Positions 1-8,844 of a DNA stretch of 25,332 nt are shown one piece after another. Source of the DNA: JANWHV01 sp035534995. GTDB lineage: Bacteria > Chloroflexota > UBA5177 > JANWHV01. The stretch covers positions 1 to 25,332 of the forward strand of contig DATLQX010000342.1 in the NCBI GenBank assembly GCA_035534995.1, read 5' to 3'. A program made the position numbers and the translations under genes. How positions within the stretch are numbered: the stretch's first letter is position 1; the number at the start of each line of letters is the position of its first letter. The notes below the pieces were generated by a model. That model searched no databases, was not told the DNA's origin, and saw only the letters and a list, made by a program, of their open reading frames with translations.

Positions 1-60
1 GCCTCGGACGAGCCCATCTCACTCCGGCGCCGTCCCTCGGAGACGCCTCCATCCTTACCC

Positions 61-606
61 CTAGCTGATTTTCCGTTTCGCCAACACCACCGCCCCTAAC
101 ATAGCCAGCAAGAGCAAGAAGGACGTGATCTCGAAGGGAAAGAGGTAGGTGCTGAAAAGCTGGTCGCCAATGGTGTTCACGCAACCGAGGCCGCCGCCGG
201 TATGATTGGGCAGCGGCGGTGGACAGGAGGAATTCAGGGTGAAGTGCGTGGCATCAATGGGCCCTCGGAGATTGTTCGATGCCACCTGAACCGCCAGAAC
301 CGCCGCCAGAATCGCGCCGAGAATCAGGGCCGGAATCCGCAAGACGGAGAGCGGGTCGTCGCCGCTCTCCTCACGCCCCGGTGAGAGAAGGGTAATCACG
401 AATAGGAACAGGACCATGATGGCGCCCGCGTAGACGATGACCTGGACGGCAGCCAGGAACTGGGCGTCCAGCAGGACGTAAAACACGGCCAGACAAAAGA
501 AATTGGCCACCAGAAACAAGGCACTATAGACGGGATTCCGTTGCAGGATCACGTTCAGCCCGGTAAGTACGGCGATCACCGCCGTGACCCAGAAGACCAC
601 CGTCAC
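61..606 (-). CDS. nuoJ: NADH-quinone oxidoreductase subunit J
   Basis: This is a membrane subunit of complex I, which transfers electrons from NADH to quinone and pumps protons. The 181-residue protein has about five hydrophobic segments, and the NuoJ signature AQFLAAVQVIVYAGAIMVLF lies at residues 48-67. The start is GTG and overlaps the nuoI stop (GTGA), so the two are probably translationally coupled. The loop before the last helix (about residues 112-150) is long and carries two cysteines, C128 and C142, around a Pro/Gly-rich stretch. The 60 bases on its downstream side hold no complete gene; nuoK would be expected just outside the window. Confidence 0.95.
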   Translation of the reverse strand: MTVVFWVTAVIAVLTGLNVILQRNPVYSALFLVANFFCLAVFYVLLDAQFLAAVQVIVYAGAIMVLFLFVITLLSPGREESGDDPLSVLRIPALILGAILAAVLAVQVASNNLRGPIDATHFTLNSSCPPPLPNHTGGGLGCVNTIGDQLFSTYLFPFEITSFLLLLAMLGAVVLAKRKIS

Positions 607-1103
607 CGTATTGCTCCCGCCTCTTGCGCTAAGCGATCCAACTTTTCCTTGACCACTCGTGGATCCGGTACCAGCATCATTTCCTTGGTGTAAATCATAT
701 GGGGGATATCGAAGTCCGCCAACTCGTAATCATGTTTGAGCACGATTGCCCCGGTCGGGCACGCCTCCTCGCACAGGCCGCAGAAAATGCAGCGCGACAT
801 ATTGATCTCGTACCGCCGCGCATAGCGCTCGCCCGGCGACACGCGATTGGTATCCGTGTTCTCGGCTGCTTCCACCAGGATACAGTCCGCCGGGCAGGCG
901 CCGGCGCAGAGCTCGCAGCCGATGCATTTTTCCAGGCCGTTGTCGTAGCGTTCCAGCACATGACGGCCGCGATAGCGCGGCTTTACCCCTTCGCGCTGCT
1001 CCGGCCACTGGACGGTGGTCTTCTTCTTGAACATGGTGGCGAAGGTAAGTGCCATCCCCTTGACGATGGCGGTCGTCCCTTCCAGAAACGCATTTCGCGG
1101 CAT
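603..1103 (-). CDS. nuoI: NADH-quinone oxidoreductase subunit I (2x[4Fe-4S] ferredoxin)
   Basis: This is the peripheral-arm subunit that carries clusters N6a and N6b and passes electrons toward the N2 cluster in NuoB. Two CxxCxxCxxxCP motifs are visible: C60, C63, C66, C70 and C105, C108, C111, C115 of 166 residues, which is a normal length for the family. The ATG at 1103 is preceded by AAGGAG (1110-1115, minus strand), which fixes the start. The gene follows nuoH after a 52-base gap, the largest gap in the operon, and overlaps nuoJ by four bases. Confidence 0.96.
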   Translation of the reverse strand: MPRNAFLEGTTAIVKGMALTFATMFKKKTTVQWPEQREGVKPRYRGRHVLERYDNGLEKCIGCELCAGACPADCILVEAAENTDTNRVSPGERYARRYEINMSRCIFCGLCEEACPTGAIVLKHDYELADFDIPHMIYTKEMMLVPDPRVVKEKLDRLAQEAGAIR

Positions 1104-1155
1104 GGTGATCTCCTTGGCTCCGCCTCCCCTTCCGGGGCGCGGAATCGCTAGCAGG

Positions 1156-2175
1156 TCAGGCGGTGAGCGCGACCACGACCGCCGTGGCCAGAATGTTCAG
1201 CAAGGCGAGGGGGATGAGCCAGCGCCAGCCAAGGGTCATCAGCCGATCGTAGCGCACCCGGGGGAGGGTGGCTCGCAACCAAATGAAGATGAACAGCAGG
1301 ATAACCACTTTGATCAGGAACCAGATCAGGCCAGACAACCACGGCCAGATGATCGTGAACGGCCCCAGCGGCCCGCCAAGGAATATAGTGGTCGCGAAGG
1401 CACTTACCGTAATCATGTTGATATATTCAGCCATGAAAAACATCGCGAAGCGGAAGCTACTGTATTCGATATGGTAGCCGGCTACCAATTCTTGCTCCGC
1501 TTCCGCCAGGTCGAACGGGGCTCGATTTACCTCGGCGATCGCCGCGATGCAATAGATGACGAAGCCCAGAGGCTGCCAGAATATATTGGGAATATGATGG
1601 GCCTGGAAGGAGATGATGTCGGTTAGCTTCAGCGAACCGGTGATCTCCAGCACCCCAACCACGGACATACCGAGCGCCAATTCGTAGGAGATGACCTGGG
1701 CGGACGAGCGGATCCCCCCGAGCAGCGAATATTTATTGTTCGAGGCCCACCCACCCAGCACGATCCCGTACACCGCCAGCGAGGTGGCGGCGAAGACGTA
1801 GAGCACGCCGATATTAAGGTCCGCCAGCGCCCCGGCCAGAACGATGTGATCCCCGTTAATCGTAAAGGAGAAGGCTACGGTGAAGGGAATTACCGCGAAG
1901 GCAACCAGGGCAATGAAGAGTGAGAACATCGGGGCCAACGCGAACACCGGCTTGTCGGCCTGGGTGGGCACGATGTCTTCCTTGAACAGCAACTTGATCC
2001 CGTCCGCCAGCGGCTGCAGCAAGCCGAAAGGTCCCACCCGGTTCGGCCCAATCCTGACCTGCATCAGGGCCACCACGCGGCGCTCGGCGAAGGTCATGTA
2101 GGCGAAGCCGGTAATCAGGACAAACACGAGGACCAGGGCAATAAGGAGGTCGAATATAACCTGCTGCCAGCTCAT
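1156..2175 (-). CDS. nuoH: NADH-quinone oxidoreductase subunit H
   Basis: This 339-residue membrane subunit lies at the junction with the peripheral arm and helps form the quinone entry tunnel. About eight transmembrane segments are apparent. Family hallmarks are the block AERRVVALMQVRIGPNRVGP at residues 30-49, followed by the LADGIKLLFKED loop, and the acidic loop AEVNRAPFDLAEAEQELVAG around residue 215. The ATG overlaps the nuoG stop as ATGA, so coupled translation is likely. Nothing is missing or unusual for the family. Confidence 0.96.
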   Translation of the reverse strand: MSWQQVIFDLLIALVLVFVLITGFAYMTFAERRVVALMQVRIGPNRVGPFGLLQPLADGIKLLFKEDIVPTQADKPVFALAPMFSLFIALVAFAVIPFTVAFSFTINGDHIVLAGALADLNIGVLYVFAATSLAVYGIVLGGWASNNKYSLLGGIRSSAQVISYELALGMSVVGVLEITGSLKLTDIISFQAHHIPNIFWQPLGFVIYCIAAIAEVNRAPFDLAEAEQELVAGYHIEYSSFRFAMFFMAEYINMITVSAFATTIFLGGPLGPFTIIWPWLSGLIWFLIKVVILLFIFIWLRATLPRVRYDRLMTLGWRWLIPLALLNILATAVVVALTA

Positions 2176-4265
2176 TGCGCGGCCCCCACGGCCATCGGCT
2201 GAAGCGCGGTCTCAAGCAGCCCGGCCCACGAGGGGAGCCCCGTGACACGCGCTATTTCCTGGGTCACATCCTCGGCGTCGCGATACATGTAGGTACCGCC
2301 AAGCTGGAGGCCAAGATCGACAAGCACCTGCCAACCCTCGCGCACGTAGTCGGGCGGCGCGATCGAGGCACGGAGCCGCTGTACGCGCCCTTCCGTGTTG
2401 GTGAGCGTACCGGGCGTTTCGGGAAAGTCAGTAGTAGGGAACACCACATTAGCATACTGGAGAATGGGTGAGGTGCGCGCGGTCTGCACGACCACGAACG
2501 GCGTCCGTTCGAGCGCGGTCTGGATCTCTGGTCCTCCATCCGCGAGCGGATCGTGGTCCAGAAGGAATAGGCCCCGTATGGACCCTTCGTGCGCCGCCGC
2601 GAAAATGTCCTCCTGGGTCCGGCCCACCCCGCCCACCGGCTGGAGTCCCCAGGCTTTGCCCAGGCGCGCATGAACGTCCCCGTCTCCTTGCACCACTCCA
2701 CCGGCCATCCATCGGCCTTGCGCGCCCATTTCCGCCGCGCCGCGGCTATTGGCCGCGCGCGCCAGGGCAAGCGGCCGAGTAGGGGCACCCTCGGCCGTTC
2801 CCAGCTTCTCGGCCAGGGCAACCAGGGCGGCCAGCGTCTCATTGCCCGCGTCATTCGCCAGCAGCCGCTCGTCGTAGACCACCAATCCGCGGGTCGAACC
2901 GCGGAGGGTCTCCGCGATCTTCCGCACCGGATCGGAGGCGGCGGCGGCCGGATCATCGAGCACGGCGATCAGTTGCCGGATCGTAGCGCCGGGCGTAGCC
3001 GGCTCGAAGGGAGCAATGGCGGCGGCGCGATAATCCAGGGCGGTAGGTTGGTTGGCCAGAACGACCACGGGAATCTGACGGCGCTTCATTTGCTTCCGCA
3101 GTCGCAGATCCAGGACAGGCTGGCGGGCCTTGGGATCGGCATCGATCAGTACGATGCGATCCGCGCTTTCCATGTCGATGATTCGTGCTCCTCCCAGGAC
3201 GGAGGTAGGGGCAAGCGAGCCGCCGGGAACCGCGACATCGGCGCTCCGGAGCGCGGTGCGGAAGATCCGGGCCAGCAGATACATTTCCTCGTTAGTGCTC
3301 CGGGGCCCGGCCAACGCCGCCACCCCGGTATGCCGGGCTCGGTCCAGACCCTCCGCGGCAACTTGCAGGGCGTCCTCCCAGGACGTCTCCACGAGCGTCC
3401 CCTCGCGGCGCACCATGGGACTGGTGATCCGTTCGCCCTGGCGCAGGCGATCCAGGGTGCCGAAGCGGCCAACGTCGCAGAGCCAGCCATCATCCACTTC
3501 AAGATTCTCGCGGGCATAGAGACGGAGCAGCTCATTCCGGCGCGTATCGACCGACACGTTGCAGCCCACCGCGCACGATGGGCAAATGCTTGCCGTGTGC
3601 TTGAGATCCCAGGGCCGAGCCCGGAAGCGATATTTGCTGCTGGTCAGCGCGCCCACCGGGCATAGCTCGATGGTGTTGCCGGCAAAGGGACTATCAAACG
3701 GGCGATCCGGGAAGACGTTGACCTCGGTCTTCCCGCCCCGCGACAGCAGCACGATCTGCGGATCGTCCGCCACGTCGTCCATGTAGCGCACGCACAGCTG
3801 GCACACAATGCAGCGCTCGCGATCAAGGACGATTTGCGGCCCGATGGGCAGGTGCTTGACGAAGTGGCGCTTTTCCTCGGTGTAGCGACTCTTCCCCGGG
3901 CCGTACTTAAAGGTAAGGTTCTGCAGTGGGCACTCGCCGCCCTTGTCGCAGATCGGGCAATCGAGGGGATGGTTGATCAAAAGGAACTCCAGCATCCCCT
4001 TCTGGGTTTCCTTGACGTCGGGAGTGATCGTATGCACCACCATGCCCGGCGCCACGGGAGTGGCGCAGGCGGGCGGATAACCCTTGGCCCGCTCGATGGA
4101 GACCAGGCACATGCGGCAGGCGCCCAGGGGGTCCATTTTCGGGGAGTAGCAAAAGGTGGGAATCTCGATCCCCAGCTTCTCGGCGGCATGCAGCACGGTC
4201 GTGCCGGGGGGAACCGAGACCTCCCGTCCATCGATGGTCAGAGTGACCAGGTTCTCTTGTGGCAT
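2172..4265 (-). CDS. nuoG: NADH-quinone oxidoreductase subunit G (Fe-S/molybdopterin-like)
   Basis: This is the large iron-sulfur subunit of the NADH-oxidising module. I place the start at the ATG at 4265 (697 residues). It lies 5 bases past the nuoF stop and has AGGAG about 10 bases upstream; a longer in-frame start at 4310 would run back into nuoF. Cluster ligands are all visible: [2Fe-2S] C39, C50, C53, C67; N5-type H99, C103, C106, C112; N4-type C152, C155, C158, C202; and a fourth set, C228, C231, C235, C263, matching the extra N7 cluster known in some bacterial enzymes (E. coli, Thermus). The C-terminal 430 residues resemble the molybdopterin oxidoreductase fold without a cofactor role. 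Confidence 0.94.
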   Translation of the reverse strand: MPQENLVTLTIDGREVSVPPGTTVLHAAEKLGIEIPTFCYSPKMDPLGACRMCLVSIERAKGYPPACATPVAPGMVVHTITPDVKETQKGMLEFLLINHPLDCPICDKGGECPLQNLTFKYGPGKSRYTEEKRHFVKHLPIGPQIVLDRERCIVCQLCVRYMDDVADDPQIVLLSRGGKTEVNVFPDRPFDSPFAGNTIELCPVGALTSSKYRFRARPWDLKHTASICPSCAVGCNVSVDTRRNELLRLYARENLEVDDGWLCDVGRFGTLDRLRQGERITSPMVRREGTLVETSWEDALQVAAEGLDRARHTGVAALAGPRSTNEEMYLLARIFRTALRSADVAVPGGSLAPTSVLGGARIIDMESADRIVLIDADPKARQPVLDLRLRKQMKRRQIPVVVLANQPTALDYRAAAIAPFEPATPGATIRQLIAVLDDPAAAASDPVRKIAETLRGSTRGLVVYDERLLANDAGNETLAALVALAEKLGTAEGAPTRPLALARAANSRGAAEMGAQGRWMAGGVVQGDGDVHARLGKAWGLQPVGGVGRTQEDIFAAAHEGSIRGLFLLDHDPLADGGPEIQTALERTPFVVVQTARTSPILQYANVVFPTTDFPETPGTLTNTEGRVQRLRASIAPPDYVREGWQVLVDLGLQLGGTYMYRDAEDVTQEIARVTGLPSWAGLLETALQPMAVGAAQ

Positions 4266-4270
4266 CCTCT

Positions 4271-5557
4271 TTACACTCCTGCCGCCATCAACTCGCGGGG
4301 CATGTGGCACGCATAGCCACTGATATGTCGTTCGTAGTCTTCACGGAAGTATTTTACGCTACTGAGAATCGGTCCGGTGGCGAACTCACCGAGGGCGCAG
4401 AGACTCTTTCCCGCCATGTTATTGGCGATACTGGCTAGAAGATCAATGTCCTCCATCCGGCCCAGGCCCGCCTCGATCCGTTGCAGAATCTTGCTCATCC
4501 AGGGGCAGCCCTCGCGGCACGGCGTACATTTTCCACACGACTCGTGGGCGAAGAACTCCGTGGCCCGGAGGGTGAAATCGATGATGCATTGGCGATCGTC
4601 CAGGACAATCATCGCGCCCGCGCCCAGGGCGCTGCCGATTTTGGCCACCGCGTCGATGTCGGCGGGGGTGTCTTGCTGAAAGGCGGGGAGGATCGGGGGT
4701 TCCGAACCCAGCATCAGGGCCTTGAGTCCGTGCTTGGGATCCTGCATCCCGCCGGCGATCTCGATCAGTTCCCGGAAGGTCGTGCCCATGGGCGCCTCGT
4801 AGTTCTCGGGATTTTTCACGTTACCGGAGATCGAGAACACTTTGGTGCCGGGACAACTGGGCGAGCCGATCGCCAGGAACCACTCCGCCCCGTTGTTCAC
4901 GATATGGGGCACGTTACACAGGGTCTCGACGTTGTTGACCACGGTCGGCTTCTGGTAAAGTCCTTTGATCGCGGGGAAAGGCGGGCGTTGGCGAGGCTGG
5001 CCGCGGCTGCCTTCCATGCACTCGATCAGGGCCGTCTCCTCACCTACCTCATAGGAACCGGCGCCCCGTTGCACCAGCAGGTCAAGCTTGTACGAGGTGC
5101 CCATCACGCTCGCGCCGAGATAGCCCTTGGCGTAGGCCTCGTCCACGGCCGCCTGCAAGCGCCTTCGGGCGTGCTCGTATTCGCCGCGAATGAGGATAAA
5201 GGCATGCTTCGCCCCAATCGCGTACGAGGTGATCATGCAGCCCTCGATCAGCTGATGGGGGTTGAACTCCATGAGAAGGCGGTTGTTGAAGGCCCCCGGC
5301 GTCCCCTCGTCCGCGTTGCAAAGGAGATATTTGTCCAGGGCCGGATCCTTCGGGAGGAAGCTCCACTTCCGCCCAGCGGGGAAGCCGGCTCCGCCGCGTC
5401 CACGAAGGTTGGCCTTGATCACCAGTTCGGTAACTTGCGCCGGCTGCATCTCGGTCAGGGCCTTACGCAGGGCGGTATAGCCGCCGTGCCGCTCGTATAC
5501 ATCCAGCCGCTCGATGTCCGGCACATTCCGGTGTTTGGTCAAAACCAGTTCAGCCAT
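4271..5557 (-). CDS. nuoF: NADH-quinone oxidoreductase subunit F (NADH/FMN binding)
   Basis: This subunit binds NADH and FMN and carries the N3 [4Fe-4S] cluster; it is where electrons enter complex I. The protein has 428 residues, the usual size. The FMN-site glycine-rich block LRGRGGAGFPAGRKWSF is at residues 51-67. The cluster ligands are C341, C344, C347 (ESCGKCTPC) and C387 (SLCALGEFA). The ATG is preceded by GGAGGAG. It sits 29 bases after nuoE, and the two proteins form the NADH dehydrogenase module together with NuoG. Confidence 0.97.
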   Translation of the reverse strand: MAELVLTKHRNVPDIERLDVYERHGGYTALRKALTEMQPAQVTELVIKANLRGRGGAGFPAGRKWSFLPKDPALDKYLLCNADEGTPGAFNNRLLMEFNPHQLIEGCMITSYAIGAKHAFILIRGEYEHARRRLQAAVDEAYAKGYLGASVMGTSYKLDLLVQRGAGSYEVGEETALIECMEGSRGQPRQRPPFPAIKGLYQKPTVVNNVETLCNVPHIVNNGAEWFLAIGSPSCPGTKVFSISGNVKNPENYEAPMGTTFRELIEIAGGMQDPKHGLKALMLGSEPPILPAFQQDTPADIDAVAKIGSALGAGAMIVLDDRQCIIDFTLRATEFFAHESCGKCTPCREGCPWMSKILQRIEAGLGRMEDIDLLASIANNMAGKSLCALGEFATGPILSSVKYFREDYERHISGYACHMPRELMAAGV

Positions 5558-5586
5558 CCGCTCCTCCGGGCTTCATGTTCGCCGTA

Positions 5587-6066
5587 TCAGGAATAGCGCG
5601 CCAGGGCCGCGTCAATCTTCTCGGGTGTGTTCAACGGCCCAATCGGTTCGAGATCGATCTCGATCATGGGCGCGAATTCGCACTGGCCGAGACACTCCAC
5701 CTCTTCCACCGTGTACCGACCGTCGGCGGTGGTGGCGCCAAGCTCCACGTTCAACGTCTTGAGCACATGGGAGACCACGGCGTCGCAATCGCGCGCCTTG
5801 CAGGCCAGATTGGTGCAGATCTCCAGCATGTGCCGGCCCACCGGCTTCTTGGCGAACATCGTATAGTAACTGGCTACCGACTTCACGTCGGCGGCGGTCA
5901 GATGCAAGAGGTCTCCAACCTCCGCCATCGATTCCTCGCTGACGAAGCCCTTCTCCTCCTGCACCAGATACAACGATGGCAAGAGGGCCGAGCGGGGATG
6001 CGGATAACGGCCCATCAGTTCGGTGATTCGGTCACGGGTAGCTTCCGAAAGCACTGCCCCACTCAT
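5587..6066 (-). CDS. nuoE: NADH-quinone oxidoreductase subunit E ([2Fe-2S])
   Basis: This is the thioredoxin-fold [2Fe-2S] subunit (cluster N1a) that partners NuoF. Its 159 residues contain the ligand set C84-x4-C89 and C125-x3-C129 (the second in ECLGQCEFAPM), as expected for the family. The ATG overlaps the nuoD stop by four bases (ATGA). The N-terminal helical region (residues 1-75), with YPHPRSALLPSLYLVQEEKG, is typical of NuoE. Confidence 0.96.
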   Translation of the reverse strand: MSGAVLSEATRDRITELMGRYPHPRSALLPSLYLVQEEKGFVSEESMAEVGDLLHLTAADVKSVASYYTMFAKKPVGRHMLEICTNLACKARDCDAVVSHVLKTLNVELGATTADGRYTVEEVECLGQCEFAPMIEIDLEPIGPLNTPEKIDAALARYS

Positions 6067-7304
6067 CGGTCAATTTCACCTAGCACAATATCAATACTGC
6101 CGATGATCGCCACCACGTCGGCCACCAGGTGGCCCCGGCACAAACGGGGCAACGCCTGCAGGTTCGCGAACGAGGGCGCCCGGACGTGACAACGCCGGGG
6201 CCGATTACTGCCGTCACTGACCAGGTAAAAGCCCAATTCGCCGCGAGGTGACTCAATAGCTTGATAGACCTCGCCAATCGGCGGTTTCAGACCCTCGGTC
6301 AGCAGCTTGAAGTGATGGATGACCGCCTCCATGCTATTGGCCAGTTCGTCCTTGGGCGGAGGCACCACCTTCCGATCGTCCGAGCGGATCGGGCCGCCGG
6401 GCAGGTTCTTCAAGCACTGCACCACGATTTCCCGCGTCTGGCGCAGTTCCGCGACGCGGACGAGGTAGCGCGCGTAGCAGTCGCCCTCGGTGCGCACCGG
6501 CACCTCGAACTTCAGTTGATCGTAGACCAGATACGGCTCCTGCCGTCGAAGGTCGCGAGCAACGCCGGAGCCGCGGAGGCTGGGACCGTTCAAGCCCCAT
6601 TCAATCGCCTCCTGCCCGGAAATCACTCCCACCCCAGTTAGGCGCTCCTTCCAGATCCCATTCTTGGTCAGGAGCCGCTCATACTCGTCTACCCGATTGG
6701 GAAAGGGGTCAATAAAAGCGTGGACCCGATCCAGCCAACCATCGGGTACTTCCAGCTCGACCCCACCGAAGCGAATATAGCTGGTCATCATCCGCTGACC
6801 GGTCAACTCCTCGAACAGATCGAGGATCATCTCGCGTTCGCGGAAGCAATAGAGAAAGACCGTCATGGCCCCAAGATCCAGGGCATGGGTACCCAGCCAC
6901 ACCAGATGGCTGGCGATGCGCTGCAACTCGACCAGCATTACCCGGAGCCAGGTGGCGCGGGGAGGAATCTCCAGGCCGAGCAGCTTCTCCACCGCCAGGC
7001 AGTAGCCCAGGTTGTTCGACAAGGGAGAGAGGTAATCCATCCGGTCCGTGCAGGTGAGGGCCGCCTCATACCGCTTCCACTGAATGGATTTTTCAATCCC
7101 GGTGTGGAGGAAGCCGATGTCGGGCACGGCGTCCACGACCGTCTCGCCGTCGAGGGTCAAGATGATCCGCAGGACCCCATGCGTACTGGGGTGCTGCGGG
7201 CCCATGTTGACGGTCATCAGGTCGCCTTCCTGGCGGGTATCGGGACGCTCCAGGACGGCCGTCCGCCCATCGGTACTGGGCGTGATGCGAACTTCAGGTG
7301 TCAT
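6063..7304 (-). CDS. nuoD: NADH-quinone oxidoreductase subunit D (49 kDa type)
   Basis: This peripheral-arm subunit forms the quinone pocket with NuoB and is related to the large subunit of NiFe hydrogenases. Its 413 residues carry NMGPQHPSTHGVLRI at residues 33-47, where the conserved histidine contacts quinone, and DIGFLHTGIEKS soon after. I use the ATG at 7304; an internal ATG at residue 30 would remove about 29 weakly conserved residues and cannot be excluded because the ribosome binding site at 7304 is weak. A 46-base gap separates it from nuoC, and its stop overlaps nuoE. Confidence 0.95.
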   Translation of the reverse strand: MTPEVRITPSTDGRTAVLERPDTRQEGDLMTVNMGPQHPSTHGVLRIILTLDGETVVDAVPDIGFLHTGIEKSIQWKRYEAALTCTDRMDYLSPLSNNLGYCLAVEKLLGLEIPPRATWLRVMLVELQRIASHLVWLGTHALDLGAMTVFLYCFREREMILDLFEELTGQRMMTSYIRFGGVELEVPDGWLDRVHAFIDPFPNRVDEYERLLTKNGIWKERLTGVGVISGQEAIEWGLNGPSLRGSGVARDLRRQEPYLVYDQLKFEVPVRTEGDCYARYLVRVAELRQTREIVVQCLKNLPGGPIRSDDRKVVPPPKDELANSMEAVIHHFKLLTEGLKPPIGEVYQAIESPRGELGFYLVSDGSNRPRRCHVRAPSFANLQALPRLCRGHLVADVVAIIGSIDIVLGEIDR

Positions 7305-7350
7305 GAGATCCGCCAGTCACTAACCAGAGAGGTGCTCGTTACACGGGGGC

Positions 7351-7866
7351 TCATGAAGTGAAACCCACTTCCTCACCGCCGATTGGATGGTCATAGCGAA
7401 GGGGAAAACCCTGCCAGTCGTCGGGCAGCAAAATACGGCGCAGATTGGGATGGCCGCCAAAGCGGATCCCCATCAGGTCGAACATTTCCCGCTCAAACCA
7501 GTTCGCCACCAGATAGACCGGGGTCAAGCTGGGGACCTCTGGATCCGGGCCATCCTCAACCTCCACTTTCAGGCGGAAGCGGACGTTCCGCGGCATGGAG
7601 GTAAGTTGATAGACAATCTCCCAGCGAGGGGCACGCGGCAAGAGGTCGCTGGCGGTAATATCCACTAGGGAATCGAACCGCAGAGTCTCGTCGTCGCGCA
7701 GAAAGCGGGCCACGGCCACGATTGCCTCGGCGGGCACGATTGCCCAATCCTGCCCGTACATGCTGGCGGCGCGGATGGGAACATCCGGGAAGGCGGCGCG
7801 GAGCGCCATCACGGCGCTATTGGCCTCGGCGGGGCTCTCGGTCAACGCGGCGTTCATCTCGGCCAT
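7351..7866 (-). CDS. nuoC: NADH-quinone oxidoreductase subunit C (30 kDa type)
   Basis: This is the 171-residue peripheral subunit that packs against NuoD and NuoB. The family signature spans residues from NWFEREMFDLMGI to RILLPDDWQGFPLRYDHPI near the C terminus. It is encoded separately from nuoD, not fused as in E. coli. The nuoB stop lies 4 bases before the ATG, and the ribosome binding site is poor, so coupling to nuoB translation is likely. A second in-frame ATG three codons later is an alternative start. Confidence 0.95.
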   Translation of the reverse strand: MAEMNAALTESPAEANSAVMALRAAFPDVPIRAASMYGQDWAIVPAEAIVAVARFLRDDETLRFDSLVDITASDLLPRAPRWEIVYQLTSMPRNVRFRLKVEVEDGPDPEVPSLTPVYLVANWFEREMFDLMGIRFGGHPNLRRILLPDDWQGFPLRYDHPIGGEEVGFTS

Positions 7867-7870
7867 CGCT

Positions 7871-8356
7871 CTAGCTCGCGCGCCGGGCGACCAGGCGCTC
7901 GCGGGAGATCTTCTCCTGGAGCTTCATAATCCCATCCATCAAAGCCTCGGGCCGCGGCGGGCAGCCGGGGATGTAGACATCGACCGGGACGATCTTGTCC
8001 ACCCCCTGGATCACGGCGTAGTTATTGAAGATCCCACCGGAGGAGGCGCAGGCGCCCATGGAGATCACCCACTTGGGTTCGGGCATCTGGTCGTAAATCT
8101 GACGCAGGACCGGGGCCATCTTCTGGCAGACCCGTCCCGAGACGATCATCAGGTCGGCCTGGCGCGGTGAGGCGCGAAAGACTTCGGAGCCGAAGCGGGC
8201 CAGATCGTAGCGGCTCGCGCCGGTCGCCATCATCTCGATGGCGCAGCACGCCAAGCCAAAGAGGGCGGGCCAGAGCGAGGATTTCCGTCCCCAATCCGCT
8301 ACCTGCTCGATCGAGGTAGTGATGATGCTGTCGCCAAAGGCGGTTTCTAGTCCCAT
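7871..8356 (-). CDS. nuoB: NADH-quinone oxidoreductase subunit B (cluster N2)
   Basis: This subunit holds N2, the terminal [4Fe-4S] cluster that reduces quinone. All four ligands are present: the tandem C37-C38 (FGLACCAIEMM), C103 (GACASSGG) and C132 (PGCPPRPEAL). The start is the ATG at 8356, giving 161 residues, because GGGAG lies 8 bases upstream and homologues begin near this point; the longer in-frame extension to 8467 lies inside nuoA and looks non-coding. The coding region overlaps the end of nuoA by 10 bases. Confidence 0.96.
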   Translation of the reverse strand: MGLETAFGDSIITTSIEQVADWGRKSSLWPALFGLACCAIEMMATGASRYDLARFGSEVFRASPRQADLMIVSGRVCQKMAPVLRQIYDQMPEPKWVISMGACASSGGIFNNYAVIQGVDKIVPVDVYIPGCPPRPEALMDGIMKLQEKISRERLVARRAS

Positions 8357-8712
8357 TCCAGGACTCCCTTCCGGTAGATATAGACAAGGCCCAGGAAGAG
8401 GACGCCGATGAACACCACCATCTCCTCCAGGCCAAACACTTTGAGGTGTTTGAGCCAAACGGCCCAAGGATACAGGAAAATAGCCTCAATGTCGAACACA
8501 ATGAACAACATGGCCATCAGGTAGAACTTCACCGGGAAGCGCTGCCGCGCCTGCGTCACCGGCAGGATTCCACACTCATACGGGGCCAGTTTAGCGGCGG
8601 TGGGCCGGCGCGGGCCGAGGAAAATGGAAACCCCGGTCAACAGCATCACCAGCCCCAGGGCCAGGGCCATAATCAGTAAAACGGGCGTGTACGCGCCGAC
8701 GCCGGTAGGCAT
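8347..8712 (-). CDS. nuoA: NADH-quinone oxidoreductase subunit A
   Basis: This is the first gene of the complex I operon and encodes a 121-residue membrane subunit with three transmembrane segments. Signature stretches are YECGILPVTQARQRFPVKFY and FDIEAIFLYPWAV. The ATG is preceded by GAGGAGGG about 10 bases upstream. A 5' leader of roughly 90 bases separates it from the putative promoter at 8809-8817. The gene overlaps nuoB by 10 bases at its 3' end. Confidence 0.96.
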   Translation of the reverse strand: MPTGVGAYTPVLLIMALALGLVMLLTGVSIFLGPRRPTAAKLAPYECGILPVTQARQRFPVKFYLMAMLFIVFDIEAIFLYPWAVWLKHLKVFGLEEMVVFIGVLFLGLVYIYRKGVLEWD

Positions 8713-8808
8713 GGCTAAGTTCCCTCCTCACCGTGAGCGATGAAGTAGACGGGTTCGACACCACGGACTACGGGGCGGTCCGCTGAATCGCACGAGATAT
8801 CACCTGAG

Positions 8809-8817
8809 AGTATACCA
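8809..8817 (-). promoter_or_regulatory. Putative extended -10 promoter of the nuo operon
   Basis: On the minus strand this reads TGGTATACT, which fits an extended -10 element (TGn followed by TATACT, 5 of 6 matches to TATAAT). No good -35 hexamer is seen 16-18 bases upstream, which extended -10 promoters tolerate. The site lies about 30 bases past the stop of the Rieske gene and about 95 bases before nuoA, so it would let the nuo operon be transcribed independently of the ferredoxin gene. Confidence 0.45.
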
Positions 8818-8844
8818 AAGAAGCCACTCCTGCGTGCGGGGGCC

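Noticed and set aside
1..17. Possible start of nuoK (ATG at 17 on the minus strand, with GGAGTGAG before it)
   Set aside because: Only five codons are inside the window and they do not resemble a NuoK N terminus, so it cannot be supported.
2589..3665. Long plus-strand ORF of 358 codons opposite nuoG
   Set aside because: It is antisense to a well-conserved gene and has low-complexity, Arg/Gly-rich composition typical of shadow frames in GC-rich DNA.
4481..5596. Long plus-strand ORF of 371 codons opposite nuoF
   Set aside because: It is a shadow of nuoF codon bias; there is no recognisable domain or ribosome binding site.
8357..8467. N-terminal extension of nuoB
   Set aside because: It lies inside nuoA in another frame, reads like non-coding sequence, and the ATG at 8356 has a good ribosome binding site.
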